Assembly: GCA_022823775.1 (NCBI GenBank)
Contig: JAJEHI010000008.1
Location: forward strand, 1 to 64,000
DNA length: 64,000 nucleotides
Direction: 5' to 3'
Source of the DNA: Defluviicoccus sp.
GTDB taxonomy: Bacteria > Pseudomonadota > Alphaproteobacteria > MPNO01
Shown: positions 51,113 through 60,311 of the stretch, one piece after another
Numbering within the stretch: the first letter of the stretch is position 1
How the letters are laid out: each line of letters starts with the position of its first letter
Program-made: the position numbers and the translations under genes
The notes under the pieces: generated by a model
Told to the model about the DNA's origin: nothing
The model's input: the letters and a program-made list of their open reading frames with translations, nothing else
The model's database searches: none

Positions 51113-52438
51113 GTGGAGTGGTACACCGCCGGTATCCTGATGCTCGGCTTGGTGGTCGGGCTGATGGCGCTGTCGATCCCCGTCGCCTTCGCCTTCCTGA
51201 TCGCCAACGTGGTCGGCGCGGTGGTGTTCATGGGCGGCGTCGCCGGGATCGAGCAGCTGATCAACAACGCGACCCGGTCGATCTCCAACTTCCTGCTGAT
51301 TCCGGTGCCGCTGTTCATCCTGATGGGCGAGCTGTTCTTCCACTGCGGCATCGCCGAGCGCATCTTCTCCACTCTCGACCGGGTGTTCGGACGCGTGCCG
51401 GGCCGGCTGTCCTACATGGCGGTCGCCGGCGGGACGATCTTCGCCGCGCTGTCGGGCTCCAGCATCTCGACGACCGCGATGATGGGCTCCTCGATGGTGC
51501 CGGAGATGACCCGGCGCGGTTACAAGAAATACATGTCGATGGGCCCCATCCTGGGCTCGGGCAGCCTCGCCATCCTGATCCCGCCGTCCGCGCTCGTCGT
51601 CCTGCTCGGCAGCCTGATGGGGGCGCTGACGACGATCGATATCGGCCGGCTGCTCATCGGCGGCGTGGTGCCCGGGCTGATCCTCGCGACGTTCTACGCG
51701 ATCCTGATCTTCGTCCAGGTCAAGCTCGATCCCGAAGCCGCGCCCCGCTACGACGTGGATCCCACCGATTTCGGCACCAAAATCTTGCTGACCGCGGTCA
51801 ATATCCTGCCGCTCGGCCTCGTCTTCTTCTGCGTCGTCGGGCTGATCCTGATCGGTGTCGCCACCCCGTCGGAAGCGGCCGCGTTCGGCGTGGTCGGTGT
51901 GCTGGTGCTGGCCGCCGCCTTCCGCGTCCTGAGCTGGCGGGTGATCCGGAAGTCGATCGAGGGGACGCTGGTGGTGACCACCATGGTCTTCATGATCCTG
52001 ATGGCGTCATCCACCTTCAGCCAGATCATGGCCTTCTCGGGCGCGAGCGCGGGCATCGTCGACTGGGTGACGAGTTTCGAGCTGCCCAGGCTGGCGATGC
52101 TGCTGTTCATGTTCGCCGTGCTGCTCTTCCTCGGCATGTTCGTCGACCAGATCTCGCAGATGATGCTCACCATCCCGATCTTCGTGCCGCTCGCCATCTC
52201 GCTCAACTTCGACCCGGTGTGGTTCGGGGTGATCGTCGTGCTGGCGCTGGAGATTTCGACCACCACGCCGCCGTTCGGCCTGCTGCTGTTCGTGATGATG
52301 GGGGTGGCGCCGCCGGGGACCACGTTCTCGCAGGTCGTCTATGCGGGGCTGCCCTATATCGGCTGCGCCTTCGTGCTGCTGGCATTGCTGATCGCGGTGC
52401 CGGAGGTGGTGCTGTTCCTGCCGGGCCTGATGGGCTGA
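51113..52438 (+). CDS. TRAP transporter large permease (DctM-type), system 3
   Basis: 441 residues from GTG at 51113. About 12 helices; ALSGSSISTTAMMGSSMVPEM, ILGSGSLAILIPPSALVV and FLGMFVDQISQMMLTIPIFVP are DctM hallmarks. It completes the receptor-Q-M system and is followed 12 nt later by the haem-oxygenase-like gene, perhaps acting on the imported compound. Confidence 0.93.
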   Translation: MEWYTAGILMLGLVVGLMALSIPVAFAFLIANVVGAVVFMGGVAGIEQLINNATRSISNFLLIPVPLFILMGELFFHCGIAERIFSTLDRVFGRVPGRLSYMAVAGGTIFAALSGSSISTTAMMGSSMVPEMTRRGYKKYMSMGPILGSGSLAILIPPSALVVLLGSLMGALTTIDIGRLLIGGVVPGLILATFYAILIFVQVKLDPEAAPRYDVDPTDFGTKILLTAVNILPLGLVFFCVVGLILIGVATPSEAAAFGVVGVLVLAAAFRVLSWRVIRKSIEGTLVVTTMVFMILMASSTFSQIMAFSGASAGIVDWVTSFELPRLAMLLFMFAVLLFLGMFVDQISQMMLTIPIFVPLAISLNFDPVWFGVIVVLALEISTTTPPFGLLLFVMMGVAPPGTTFSQVVYAGLPYIGCAFVLLALLIAVPEVVLFLPGLMG

Positions 52439-52450
52439 GGAGACCGAGAT

Positions 52451-53137
52451 ATGACCCAATCGTTCCGCGAAGAGCTGCAAGGCGTCGTGGATGCGCGCCA
52501 CCAGGCGGACCACCCGCTGATCGAGAAGTGGGCCGCCGGCGAGGCCAGGCGCGAGACCGTCGCGGGGGCAATCCGCGAGCATTGGTACTGGATCGGCAAC
52601 CTGATCCCGACCGCGCTGTTCAACATTTGCGCCAACGCGCCGGCGGACGTGGTCGAGATGGAGATGGAGAATTACCGGGAGGAGACCGATCCCGCCAATC
52701 CGCATGTCGAGCTCCTGCTCCGGTTTTGCGAGGCCTGCGGGATGACTCGCGAGCGGCTCGACCGGGAACGCGGCCTGCCCACGACTGAGTGCTGGCTCAA
52801 CTGGGAGCTCAACACGTCGGCGACCCAACACTGGATCGCCGGCGTCGCCGGCGTCCATATCGCGAGCGAGGCGCAGGAGCCCAGGCTGTTCTCCAAGGTG
52901 CTGCCGGCGCTCCGCGAGAGCTACAAATTCACCGAGCACGAGCTCGAATACTGGTGGGTCCACGCCGAGGCCGATATCGAGCATGGCGGGCGGGCCTTCG
53001 AGATCCTGATGAAGCACTGCGACACGCGCGAGAAGCAGGAGATGGCGCTCCACTACGCGGCGGAGGGCGCGCGACTCAAGTACATGTTCTGGGACGGCAT
53101 CAACCTGCACTACGAGGTCGGCTACCGCCTGCAATAG
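52451..53137 (+). CDS. Haem-oxygenase-like (TenA/PqqC/CADD) diiron-type oxidase
   Basis: 228 residues, all helical. The N-terminal VVDARHQADHPLIEKWAAG and AIREHWYWIGN (E43/H44), followed by ESYKFTEHELEYWWVHAEAD and a late KHC segment, place Glu and His ligands as in haem-oxygenase-like diiron oxidases and PqqC-like proteins. The family cleaves C-C or oxidises small substrates with O2. Cotranscribed after the TRAP permease. Substrate unknown; a TenA thiaminase role is less likely, because its usual Cys is not obvious. Confidence 0.78.
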   Translation: MTQSFREELQGVVDARHQADHPLIEKWAAGEARRETVAGAIREHWYWIGNLIPTALFNICANAPADVVEMEMENYREETDPANPHVELLLRFCEACGMTRERLDRERGLPTTECWLNWELNTSATQHWIAGVAGVHIASEAQEPRLFSKVLPALRESYKFTEHELEYWWVHAEADIEHGGRAFEILMKHCDTREKQEMALHYAAEGARLKYMFWDGINLHYEVGYRLQ

Positions 53138-53179
53138 CGGGTCTCTATTCGCTGGAACCGCTTCTCCCGGTCCTTTCCG

Positions 53180-54316
53180 TCACTCCGCGACCTCCAGCGA
53201 ACAGCCGTTGCGCTCGGCCTCCGCCGAGAATCTCGGCGCCATCTTGCGCAGTCGCTCCGGAGTGATCCGTCCGGCGCGGCGGATATAGTCGAGCGCGAAC
53301 GGCCACGGCGCTTTCTTCATGTGCGTTCCGAAATCGTCGTACCAATCCGCCGATTTGCGGGCCGCGTTCACGATTTTTGCAAGGATGGGCGCCCGCTTCG
53401 ATCGATAGCGCGGGAGCGCCTTTTCGGTAGCCCATTCGCAGTCCCGCAATGCGGTGCAGAGCGCCACCGCATCTTCCAGGGCCAGCCGCGTGCCCGACCC
53501 GATCGAAAAATGCGCGGTGTGCAGCGCGTCTCCGACCAGCACCTTGTTTCCGTCGAACCACCGCTCGCAGGACAGATGCGGGAACCGGCGCCAGAGCGAG
53601 TTGTTGGGGATCAGTATTGCGCCGTCCAGCACGTCTCCGAAGATCTCCTCGCAGCGCTTTCGGTATTCGGGTTCTTCCATGTCTCCGAAGCCGGCCCGGT
53701 CGAAGGTGGTGGGTGCGGCTTCGATCAGGAAGGTCGCGCGGCCCGGCGCATAGGAATAGTGGTGCACGTTCATCGGTCCCCACTCGGTCTCGACGAAGCT
53801 CTGGGTCAGGGCGTCGAACTCCCGGTTCGTCCCGTACCAGACGAAATAGTTCGCCTGCATGTGGACCTTTTCGCCAAAGTCGCCGCTGGCGCGGACCCGC
53901 GAATTCAAACCGTCGGCGCCTATGATCAGGTCGGCGCGGATCGATCCGATGTCTTCGAGACGCGTGTTGTAGGTCGGGCGGATGCCCAGCTGTCCGGCCC
54001 GCCGCCGGAAGAGTTCCAACAGCTCGAGGCGTCCGATTCCCGAGAAACCGACGCCGTCGATGTCGATCCGCCGGTTCCGGTGGACGACGGCAATGTCGTT
54101 CCACCGCATCATGTGCGGTTCGATCAGGTCCACGGTTTCGGGATCGTCCCGGCGCAGGAAGGCCAGACCGTCATCCGAAAAGACGACTCCGAATCCGAAG
54201 GTAGCATCCGGCGGGTTCTGTTCGGCCACCGCTATTTCGAGGTCGCCGCGCATCCGCTTGAGAAGAATCGCGGCATAGAGCCCGGCGGGACCGGCGCCGA
54301 CGATCGACACCTTCAT
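53180..54316 (-). CDS. FAD monooxygenase of the salicylyl-CoA/anthraniloyl-CoA hydroxylase type
   Basis: 378 residues from ATG at 54316 (GGGGGG upstream). Motifs: GAGPAGLYAAILLKR (7-21), GADGLNSRVR and GDALHTAHFSIGSGTRLALED, with FGFGVVFSDDGLAFL near residue 40. The pattern is that of the N-terminal flavin domain of salicylyl-CoA 5-hydroxylase and anthraniloyl-CoA monooxygenase, here as a stand-alone enzyme without the OYE-like second domain. Hydroxylation of an aromatic (possibly CoA-linked) acid is likely. Convergent with the diiron gene. Confidence 0.87.
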   Translation of the reverse strand: MKVSIVGAGPAGLYAAILLKRMRGDLEIAVAEQNPPDATFGFGVVFSDDGLAFLRRDDPETVDLIEPHMMRWNDIAVVHRNRRIDIDGVGFSGIGRLELLELFRRRAGQLGIRPTYNTRLEDIGSIRADLIIGADGLNSRVRASGDFGEKVHMQANYFVWYGTNREFDALTQSFVETEWGPMNVHHYSYAPGRATFLIEAAPTTFDRAGFGDMEEPEYRKRCEEIFGDVLDGAILIPNNSLWRRFPHLSCERWFDGNKVLVGDALHTAHFSIGSGTRLALEDAVALCTALRDCEWATEKALPRYRSKRAPILAKIVNAARKSADWYDDFGTHMKKAPWPFALDYIRRAGRITPERLRKMAPRFSAEAERNGCSLEVAE

Positions 54317-54401
54317 CGACACCCCCCTTCGGAAACCCCCCGCGGCATTCTCGCAAATCTCAATTTGTCCGGCATGGCGAAAGGCGTCCCCGGCGGGTCC
54401 G

Positions 54402-54632
54402 TCAGGCGAGGCGCCGGGCAACCTGCCAGCGGCGCGCGGCGACGACCGCCCAGATTGCCTCGGCGACCAGGAAGGGATAGGAGCCGATCAGGTAGGCGTA
54501 GACCGCGGCCAGGGCGCAGCCGGCCGCGAAGGCCGCGATGAAGAACGTGCCGCGTTTCTCGAGGGCGTAGCACGTGACCATCGTCGCGATGGCAACGATG
54601 CCGAGGATTTCTACCGGGGGCGGGACCGTCAT
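54402..54632 (-). CDS. Small conserved-type membrane protein, function unknown
   Basis: 76 residues from ATG at 54632, with three hydrophobic segments (VEILGIVAIATMVTCYALEK, FFIAAFAAGCALAAVYAYLI, PFLVAEAIWAVVAARRW). I recall similar short YgaP-like or DUF proteins in alphaproteobacteria but no function. It has no signal peptide and lies alone, 85 nt upstream of the flavoprotein start on the same strand. The gap 54633-54890 to the next gene shows no further feature. Confidence 0.7.
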   Translation of the reverse strand: MTVPPPVEILGIVAIATMVTCYALEKRGTFFIAAFAAGCALAAVYAYLIGSYPFLVAEAIWAVVAARRWQVARRLA

Positions 54633-54890
54633 GGCCGCTTGCCCCCGGGCCCATCGACAAGCCGTGCCGCGACCCCGCCGTTCGTCATCGTCGAACTCCC
54701 TTCCGTCTTGCCCGCCTGTGTGCATTCTTAGCGCGACGGGCAGGCTGGCGCCGCCGGCGCGGTGCCGTCCCAAGGCCGTATTTGGCACCCCGCGCACCGG
54801 TTCGCTAAAATCGTCGCGGTCGGGCCCGCGTCCTGGATATTGTGCATCCTTGCGTGCCGCGATGAAGCGTTTCTAACCGGAGGGCATGTC

Positions 54891-56168
54891 ATGGACGGGC
54901 AAGAAGCGATCGGGAACCTCGTGGCGCCGGGTACGGAAACGGATTCGTCCGCTTATGTACCGTCGCTTCAGCTCACGAAAGGACAACCGCCGCCCGTCGC
55001 GGCGAATGGCGGCTTGTCGTACATGTCGTTCGATCGGAACGGGGACGCGGGAACGGAAGCGGCGATCCGGGCGGCGCTCGACCAGGCCGCCGAGGGGAGC
55101 GTGCAGGCGTTCATCGACCGGATCGAAGGCGCACCCCCCGGCCCCGTCGAGACCGAGTGGGGCCCCGCGTTCCGCGAGTACGAGGAATGCCTGGAATATA
55201 TTCGGGAGAGCGGCATCGAGGCGCCCGAAGGCGGGCTGGCGCTGCCGCTGCGCTACACCGCGCACGAGCAGCCGTCCTACTCCATCGTTACGTCCAACGC
55301 GCTTTGGCGCGACCCGGCCCGCGCGGCGGAAGCGGAAGTGTTGCGCAAGGCCGAAGAGAACAACGGGCGGCGCGCCCTTTACTTCCCGCAGGTGATGCGC
55401 GACGCACGCCGCATCGGGGAGTACTACCCCGGCCTGTCGGTCGAGAGCCCCGAATGCATGGACAGGCTCGGCGTCTCGCTTGCGCATCTCGAATCCGACT
55501 GCGGGAACTTCTACGACTCCGCCGAGGTGGAACGCGTGTTCTACCCGGAGATCGAGAAGCTCCTGCTGGCATTCTTCCCAGATGCGACCGATGCGCTGGT
55601 CTACAACCACGACATCTTCGACAAGGACTATCGGGGCGACCGCACGGAAGACCAGGAGGCCAAGAATCCGGGCGTGAACGCCCAATACGTCAACCTCGTG
55701 CACAACGACCTGAACGACAATAGCGGCCGGGTACGCTGCCGCGAGCTGCTGACGAAGAACCTGCGCAACTTCGGGCGCGAGCAGCGCTACACGGAGGCGG
55801 AGGCCGACGAGAAGATGTCGCGCCGGTACATGTCGATCAATCTCGCCAAGCCGATGGAGACCGTGGGCCAGTTCCCCTTCGTGCTCTGCGCCTGGCCCTC
55901 TTTCGCCGATCAGCCTTACATCACGAATTACCGCATCTACGACGACCGGGTCGGCGAGACCACGCGCTTCACCTACCGGCCGGACCACGAGTGGTACTGG
56001 TTCCCCCGGCAGAAGCCGACCGAGGTCTCGATGCTCAAATGCTACGATTCCATCGCCGACGGCTCGGTCTCGCGCTGGTCTTTCCACACGGCCTGCATCG
56101 ACCCGACCGCGCCCGCCGACGCGCCCTGCCGCAAAAACATAGTGGTCCGCGCCTTCGTCTTCTTCTAG
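54891..56168 (+). CDS. CmcJ/NvfI family putative oxygenase, copy 2 (long form)
   Basis: 425 residues; GGAGGG before ATG. The C-terminal part matches copy 1: VHNDLNDNSGRVRC, YDDRVGETTRFTYRPDHEWYW and SFHTACIDP, with the same HxD and late His. The N-terminal 150 residues are an extension that copy 1 lacks, of unclear origin. The iron-dependent oxygenase role is inferred. Convergent with the BNR-repeat gene (stops overlap by 4 nt). Confidence 0.8.
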   Translation: MDGQEAIGNLVAPGTETDSSAYVPSLQLTKGQPPPVAANGGLSYMSFDRNGDAGTEAAIRAALDQAAEGSVQAFIDRIEGAPPGPVETEWGPAFREYEECLEYIRESGIEAPEGGLALPLRYTAHEQPSYSIVTSNALWRDPARAAEAEVLRKAEENNGRRALYFPQVMRDARRIGEYYPGLSVESPECMDRLGVSLAHLESDCGNFYDSAEVERVFYPEIEKLLLAFFPDATDALVYNHDIFDKDYRGDRTEDQEAKNPGVNAQYVNLVHNDLNDNSGRVRCRELLTKNLRNFGREQRYTEAEADEKMSRRYMSINLAKPMETVGQFPFVLCAWPSFADQPYITNYRIYDDRVGETTRFTYRPDHEWYWFPRQKPTEVSMLKCYDSIADGSVSRWSFHTACIDPTAPADAPCRKNIVVRAFVFF

Positions 56169-57316
56169 ATGCTTGAGGCGCGACGAAGCGCCATCGCGGC
56201 CTCGCGCTCGGCCTTCGGATACCAGGCCAGGTGGTGGTGGTCCTTGGAGACCGGTCCCGCGTTGTCCTCGATGCAGGTCCACGACCCGCCATCGTCCTCG
56301 CTGACGTAGATCTCTCCCGTCGCGGTGCCGACGGCAAGCATCGTCCCGCCGTCCCAATGGTGCAAGCAGAGCGCCTCGAAGGCCGGTGCCATCGGGCTCG
56401 GCATGCCGTGGTCGAGCTCGAGCCAGGTGCGGCCGCCGTCGGTGCTGCGCGCCATGATCGAATCCGCCATCGGATCGCCGAACCACTTGCCCGGGTCGTT
56501 GCGCGCGCCGCCCAGGAACAGCGTGTCCTCGTCGCGCGGATCGAAGAACAGGAAGTCGGGATAGCCGATCCGCCCGGACCGCGGAATCAGGTGCTCCCAA
56601 CTCTGTCCGCCATCGCCGCTGCGGTAGAGCCCCTCGCCGGTGGCGAGATAGAACAGAAGCGGGTCGTTCGTGCCGATCGCGAGCCGGTGGACGTCGCGAT
56701 AGGCGATGTCGTCGTCGGCGGCGTAGCCGGCGAGCTCGGTCCAGGTCTCGCCGTCGTCGTCGGTCTGCAGCAGCGCGCCCTGCTCGATCAGGGCATAGAA
56801 GGTCCGCTCCCGCGTCGGGTGGAAGACGACCGATTTCACATGCGCCAGATGCGGCGGCGGCGGAAAGGTCCATTTGTCGGTGCCGGGGACCTCGCGCAGG
56901 CTTTTCGCCTCGCTCCAGGTCTCGCCGAAATCCTCGCTGCGGTAGAGCGCCGCGGGCTCGGTGCCGGCAAAGAGCGTCACCCGATCGCCGATCCGGCGCG
57001 CGGCGAGGCTGTAGATGTGCGGCCGGTCGAGCCCGTCCGTCAGTCGGCGCCACGAACCGGCTTCGTCCTCGCTGACCCACAGCCCGCCATCGGCGTGGGC
57101 GCCGGCGAACAGCCTGCCCGAGACCGGCTCGAAGAGCAGCGATCCGACGTGGCACTCCGACAGCGAGCGGTCGGTCAGCCGCCACGGCGCGCTCTCGCCC
57201 GCGCGCCGAAAGGTCGCGACACCTTCGACCGTCGCCACCACAAGACGGGTCGCCGGCCCGTCGGCCCGGCTCGAATTGTCTCCGTTGGGGGAAAGATACG
57301 CGGTCGTCTCGCCCAT
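56165..57316 (-). CDS. BNR/Asp-box repeat beta-propeller protein
   Basis: 383 residues. Six Asp-box motifs of the form S-x-D-x-G-x-T/S-W can be read (SEDEAGSW, SEDFGETW, TDDDGETW, SGDGGQSW, STDGGRTW, SEDDGGSW), giving a sialidase-like or photosynthesis-stability-like propeller. The sialidase Arg triad and RIP motif are not seen, so it is probably not a sialidase. No leader peptide is evident. Function unknown. Confidence 0.8.
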   Translation of the reverse strand: MGETTAYLSPNGDNSSRADGPATRLVVATVEGVATFRRAGESAPWRLTDRSLSECHVGSLLFEPVSGRLFAGAHADGGLWVSEDEAGSWRRLTDGLDRPHIYSLAARRIGDRVTLFAGTEPAALYRSEDFGETWSEAKSLREVPGTDKWTFPPPPHLAHVKSVVFHPTRERTFYALIEQGALLQTDDDGETWTELAGYAADDDIAYRDVHRLAIGTNDPLLFYLATGEGLYRSGDGGQSWEHLIPRSGRIGYPDFLFFDPRDEDTLFLGGARNDPGKWFGDPMADSIMARSTDGGRTWLELDHGMPSPMAPAFEALCLHHWDGGTMLAVGTATGEIYVSEDDGGSWTCIEDNAGPVSKDHHHLAWYPKAEREAAMALRRASSI

Positions 57317-57435
57317 CGATCGATCCTCCGCTCCATGGTCCGTCGGCGCCGATCTAAGCACGGTTCGACGCGGCACCGATACCGTTCGTTTCCACGGTTC
57401 CCGAGGCGCGGCGACCGGAAAAGCGAGGGTCCGGG

Positions 57436-58179
57436 TCAGCCACCGCGGTTGGGGTGGCCTTCGAGCATCTCCGCGCAGCCGGCCCGCGTCGCCCAGTATT
57501 CCCAGGCGCGCCAGAATTCCGGACCGTCGGGGTTCATTCTGAGCCGCCTGGCGATCTCGCCCTCGGAGAGCTCCTTTACCCGGCCGAACCGGAGAGCGGT
57601 CGTCAGGATTCGTGCGTTCCTCGGCAGCATCACCGAAAGCCGCACGACCTCGGACAGAGACCGCGCGGCGGCCGTAAAGCCGTGGCCGCGCATCAGGACG
57701 ACGCGGTGTTCGTCGAGCGCGCCCGCGAGGTCGCGCCCCTGCTCCATGTCGATCACGAGGAGCGTGGTGTCGCCGAACCTGTCGGCGATATCCCACACCG
57801 GCACCCGCGCGCCCATCAGCCCGGCGGAATGAATCACCGGGCGCAGCGGCTCCTCGGTGATGCTGTAGGGCAGCACCTCCTCGGCGTGGCTGTGGACGAC
57901 CGCCACCGCATCGGGGTTCCGCTCGTAGACACCGGCGTGGATGAAGCGTTCCAGATAGGGCGTACGGTCGTCCCCGCCCGAGGGTTCGCCGTCGAGCCCG
58001 AACTCCATGATGTCCTCGCGCGATACCAGCTCGGGACTGCGCGAGCATGACAGGAAGAAACGCTCCGGGTCGTCGGGTCTGCGGACGCTGACGTGGCCAT
58101 AGGCGTCGACCACGTTCTCGTTGGCGAGGATACGGTTGGCGACGACGAGATCGCCCAGCGCGGTTTCGATGTCGGTCAT
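57436..58179 (-). CDS. Class II aldolase/adducin family protein
   Basis: 247 residues; AGGGGAAA before the ATG. Zn2+ ligands: His-x-His in VVHSHAEEV and a third His in MRGHGFTAA, after the GHVSVR N-terminal loop (phosphate or carboxylate binding). Class II aldolases cleave sugar phosphates or decarboxylate hydroxy diacids. It is downstream of TRAP system 4 on the same strand (109-nt gap), which suggests its substrate is imported there. Confidence 0.88.
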   Translation of the reverse strand: MTDIETALGDLVVANRILANENVVDAYGHVSVRRPDDPERFFLSCSRSPELVSREDIMEFGLDGEPSGGDDRTPYLERFIHAGVYERNPDAVAVVHSHAEEVLPYSITEEPLRPVIHSAGLMGARVPVWDIADRFGDTTLLVIDMEQGRDLAGALDEHRVVLMRGHGFTAAARSLSEVVRLSVMLPRNARILTTALRFGRVKELSEGEIARRLRMNPDGPEFWRAWEYWATRAGCAEMLEGHPNRGG

Positions 58180-58288
58180 GGCATTTCCCCTGCTTGCCGG
58201 CGGTCTCCGGGTCCGTCCCGCCGCATCGAATGTCGGGAGAAAACGACCCTGTATCGGGCGGTCGGCACCGAAGGCGCGCTGGCGGGCG

Positions 58289-59626
58289 TCAGAGCTTTAC
58301 CGAGACCAACCAGGTCGCGATCGGCGGGAACGCGATGACCAGGATCAGCACGAACAGCATCGCCAGCGCGAAGGGCGCCGAGCCGATGAAGATGTCCTTG
58401 AGCGTGATGTCGGGGCGCGCCAGAGTCGAGTGAACCACATAGACCGCGATGCCGAGCGGCGGGGTCAGCAGCCCGATCTCGGTCGCGATCACGGTCACGA
58501 TCCCGAACCATACCAGGTCGATTTCGAAGAATTTGAGCGCCGCCAGGAACAGCGGGACCATGATCAGCATGATCGAGACCGAATCGATGATGGTGCCCAG
58601 CACGATCACCACGAACACGTAGAAGGCGAGCATGCCGTAGAAGCCCGCGCCCAGATTGTCGAAGATCGCGGCCATCTCCGACGGCAGCCCCGACATCCCC
58701 AGCATGCGGGAGTACATGCTGGCCGAGCAGATCAGGAAGAGCAGCGTCGCGGTGATGTTCCCGGAATCGAGCAGCACGTTCCAGAAGCTGCGCCACGTCA
58801 GCGCGCGGCGGGCGAGCGCGAAGATCAGCGCCAGCAACGCGCCGGCGGCGCCCGCCTCGACCGGGGTGAACACGCCGCCATAGAGACCGCCCAGCACCAG
58901 CAGCACCAGCGACGTGATCGGCAGCGCCTTGCGCCACAGATCGCCGGCGGCGAGGGTTTCTTCCTCTTCCTCCGCCGCGCCGCCATGGGCTTCCCGGTCG
59001 GCATGGACGAGACGCGGGAACAGCGTCGCCATGATGTAGATCAGGCCGCAGAACGCGATCGTCAGCAGGATGCCGGGGCCGATGCCGGCGATGAAAAGAT
59101 CGCCCACCGATTCCTCGGCGATCAGCGCGTAGATGATCAGGAGCACGCTCGGCGGGATCAGCATGCCGAGCACCGACGACCCCGCGACCGTCCCGACGGC
59201 GAAGCGCCCGAAATAGCCGTGCCGCATCATTTCGGGCACGGCGACCTTGGAGAACACCGAGGCCGACGCCACGGAGGCGCCGGTGATCGAGGCGAAGATC
59301 GCGTTGGCGACCACGGTCGCCATGCCGAGCCCGCCGCGCACCTTGCGCAGCATGATCTGGCCGATGTCGTAGGCGTCCCGCCCCATCCCCGCCGCGGCGA
59401 CCAGGAAGCCCATCAGGACGAAGAGCGGAATGACCGCGAAGACGAAATTGTTGACCGTCTTCTCGGCGGCGATCAGCAGCAGGCTGAAGGCGATCGCCGC
59501 GTTGCCCGTGATCACCCAGGCGCCGACGAATGAAATCAGCGCCAGCGTGACCGAGATGTGCATGCCGAAATAGATCAGCAGCAGCATCGCGAACACCGAC
59601 ACCAGGGCGATTTCGAAGGCTTCCAT
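58289..59626 (-). CDS. TRAP transporter large permease (DctM-type), system 4
   Basis: 445 residues, about 12 helices. SITGASVASASVFSKVAVPEMM, LGMLIPPSVLLIIYA and VLGTIIDSVSIMLIMVPLF are DctM motifs. The central cytoplasmic stretch EEEEETLAAGDL is unusually acidic. Starts 10 nt after the DctQ stop; last permease gene of the operon. Confidence 0.93.
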   Translation of the reverse strand: MEAFEIALVSVFAMLLLIYFGMHISVTLALISFVGAWVITGNAAIAFSLLLIAAEKTVNNFVFAVIPLFVLMGFLVAAAGMGRDAYDIGQIMLRKVRGGLGMATVVANAIFASITGASVASASVFSKVAVPEMMRHGYFGRFAVGTVAGSSVLGMLIPPSVLLIIYALIAEESVGDLFIAGIGPGILLTIAFCGLIYIMATLFPRLVHADREAHGGAAEEEEETLAAGDLWRKALPITSLVLLVLGGLYGGVFTPVEAGAAGALLALIFALARRALTWRSFWNVLLDSGNITATLLFLICSASMYSRMLGMSGLPSEMAAIFDNLGAGFYGMLAFYVFVVIVLGTIIDSVSIMLIMVPLFLAALKFFEIDLVWFGIVTVIATEIGLLTPPLGIAVYVVHSTLARPDITLKDIFIGSAPFALAMLFVLILVIAFPPIATWLVSVKL

Positions 59627-59636
59627 CGGCGGTCGC

Positions 59637-60158
59637 CTAGGGGCTTGCCGCCGGGCGGACCAGCGCCCGCGCGCTGCCCGCGGCGAGCGCGAGGAACTGG
59701 AGCCCGGTGAGCGTGCAGCCGAGGAACACGACCAGGAGCCTGGGCCAGTCGGGAAAGGTGAACACGCCCACCACCCCGACGTAGAAGTCGAGCTCGTAGG
59801 ACTTGATCCATTTCGGCCAGGCGCCCCGCACGATCGCCGCCATCAGGGCCGCGCCCGCGAGGTAGAAGACGAGCGACATCGCGTGGCCGACGCGCGGGTA
59901 GTTGGCGATCAGCCGGTTCAGCACGGTGTCCGACCGCGTCATGCTGCCCGAGCGCAGGGTGTAGGCGAGCTGGAGATAGAGGACGGCCACCACCGACATG
60001 GTTACCAGCTCGGTGGTGCCGTCGATCGGGGCGTTGAACAGGAAGCGCATCGCGATGTCCGCCGAGATCGCCAGCATCATCACGAAGATCCAGGCCGAGC
60101 CGAGGCTGTTGCCGGAAATCACCAGCGCCCCGAGGACGCGGTCGAGAGTTCTCAGCAT
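59637..60158 (-). CDS. TRAP transporter small permease (DctQ-type), system 4
   Basis: 173 residues, four helices. Started at ATG 60158 (MLRTLDRVLGALV); a GTG-started extension would begin inside the repeat element and is less likely. Typical Q motifs: FLFNAPIDGTTELVTMSVVA. The upstream 153 nt to the receptor gene are filled mostly by the BIME-like repeat. Confidence 0.88.
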   Translation of the reverse strand: MLRTLDRVLGALVISGNSLGSAWIFVMMLAISADIAMRFLFNAPIDGTTELVTMSVVAVLYLQLAYTLRSGSMTRSDTVLNRLIANYPRVGHAMSLVFYLAGAALMAAIVRGAWPKWIKSYELDFYVGVVGVFTFPDWPRLLVVFLGCTLTGLQFLALAAGSARALVRPAASP

Positions 60159-60201
60159 GGCGCCGGGCGGATCATGCCGGCGCCCCGCGGGCACGGTGCG
60201 T

Positions 60202-60293
60202 CCCTCGATACGGCGCTGACGCGCCTACTCCGGATGAGGGGGTATTCAAAGATTCCCTCACCCTGAGTAGCCGCGAAGCGGCGTATCGAAGGG
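60202..60293. repeat. BIME-like repeat, copy 2 (at a TRAP receptor-permease junction)
   Basis: Units at 60202-60240 and 60256-60293 in inverted orientation with a 15-nt spacer. It is the reverse complement arrangement of the element at 3843-3945; the units agree at almost every position while the spacers differ. It sits inside the TRAP system 4 operon, between the receptor and DctQ genes, so transcription probably runs through it and it forms RNA hairpins. Confidence 0.85.
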
Positions 60294-60311
60294 CGCGCCG
60301 TGAAATCGCGG

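Noticed and set aside
56165-57316. Sialidase
   Set aside because: Asp boxes are present but the catalytic Arg triad and RIP motif are not.
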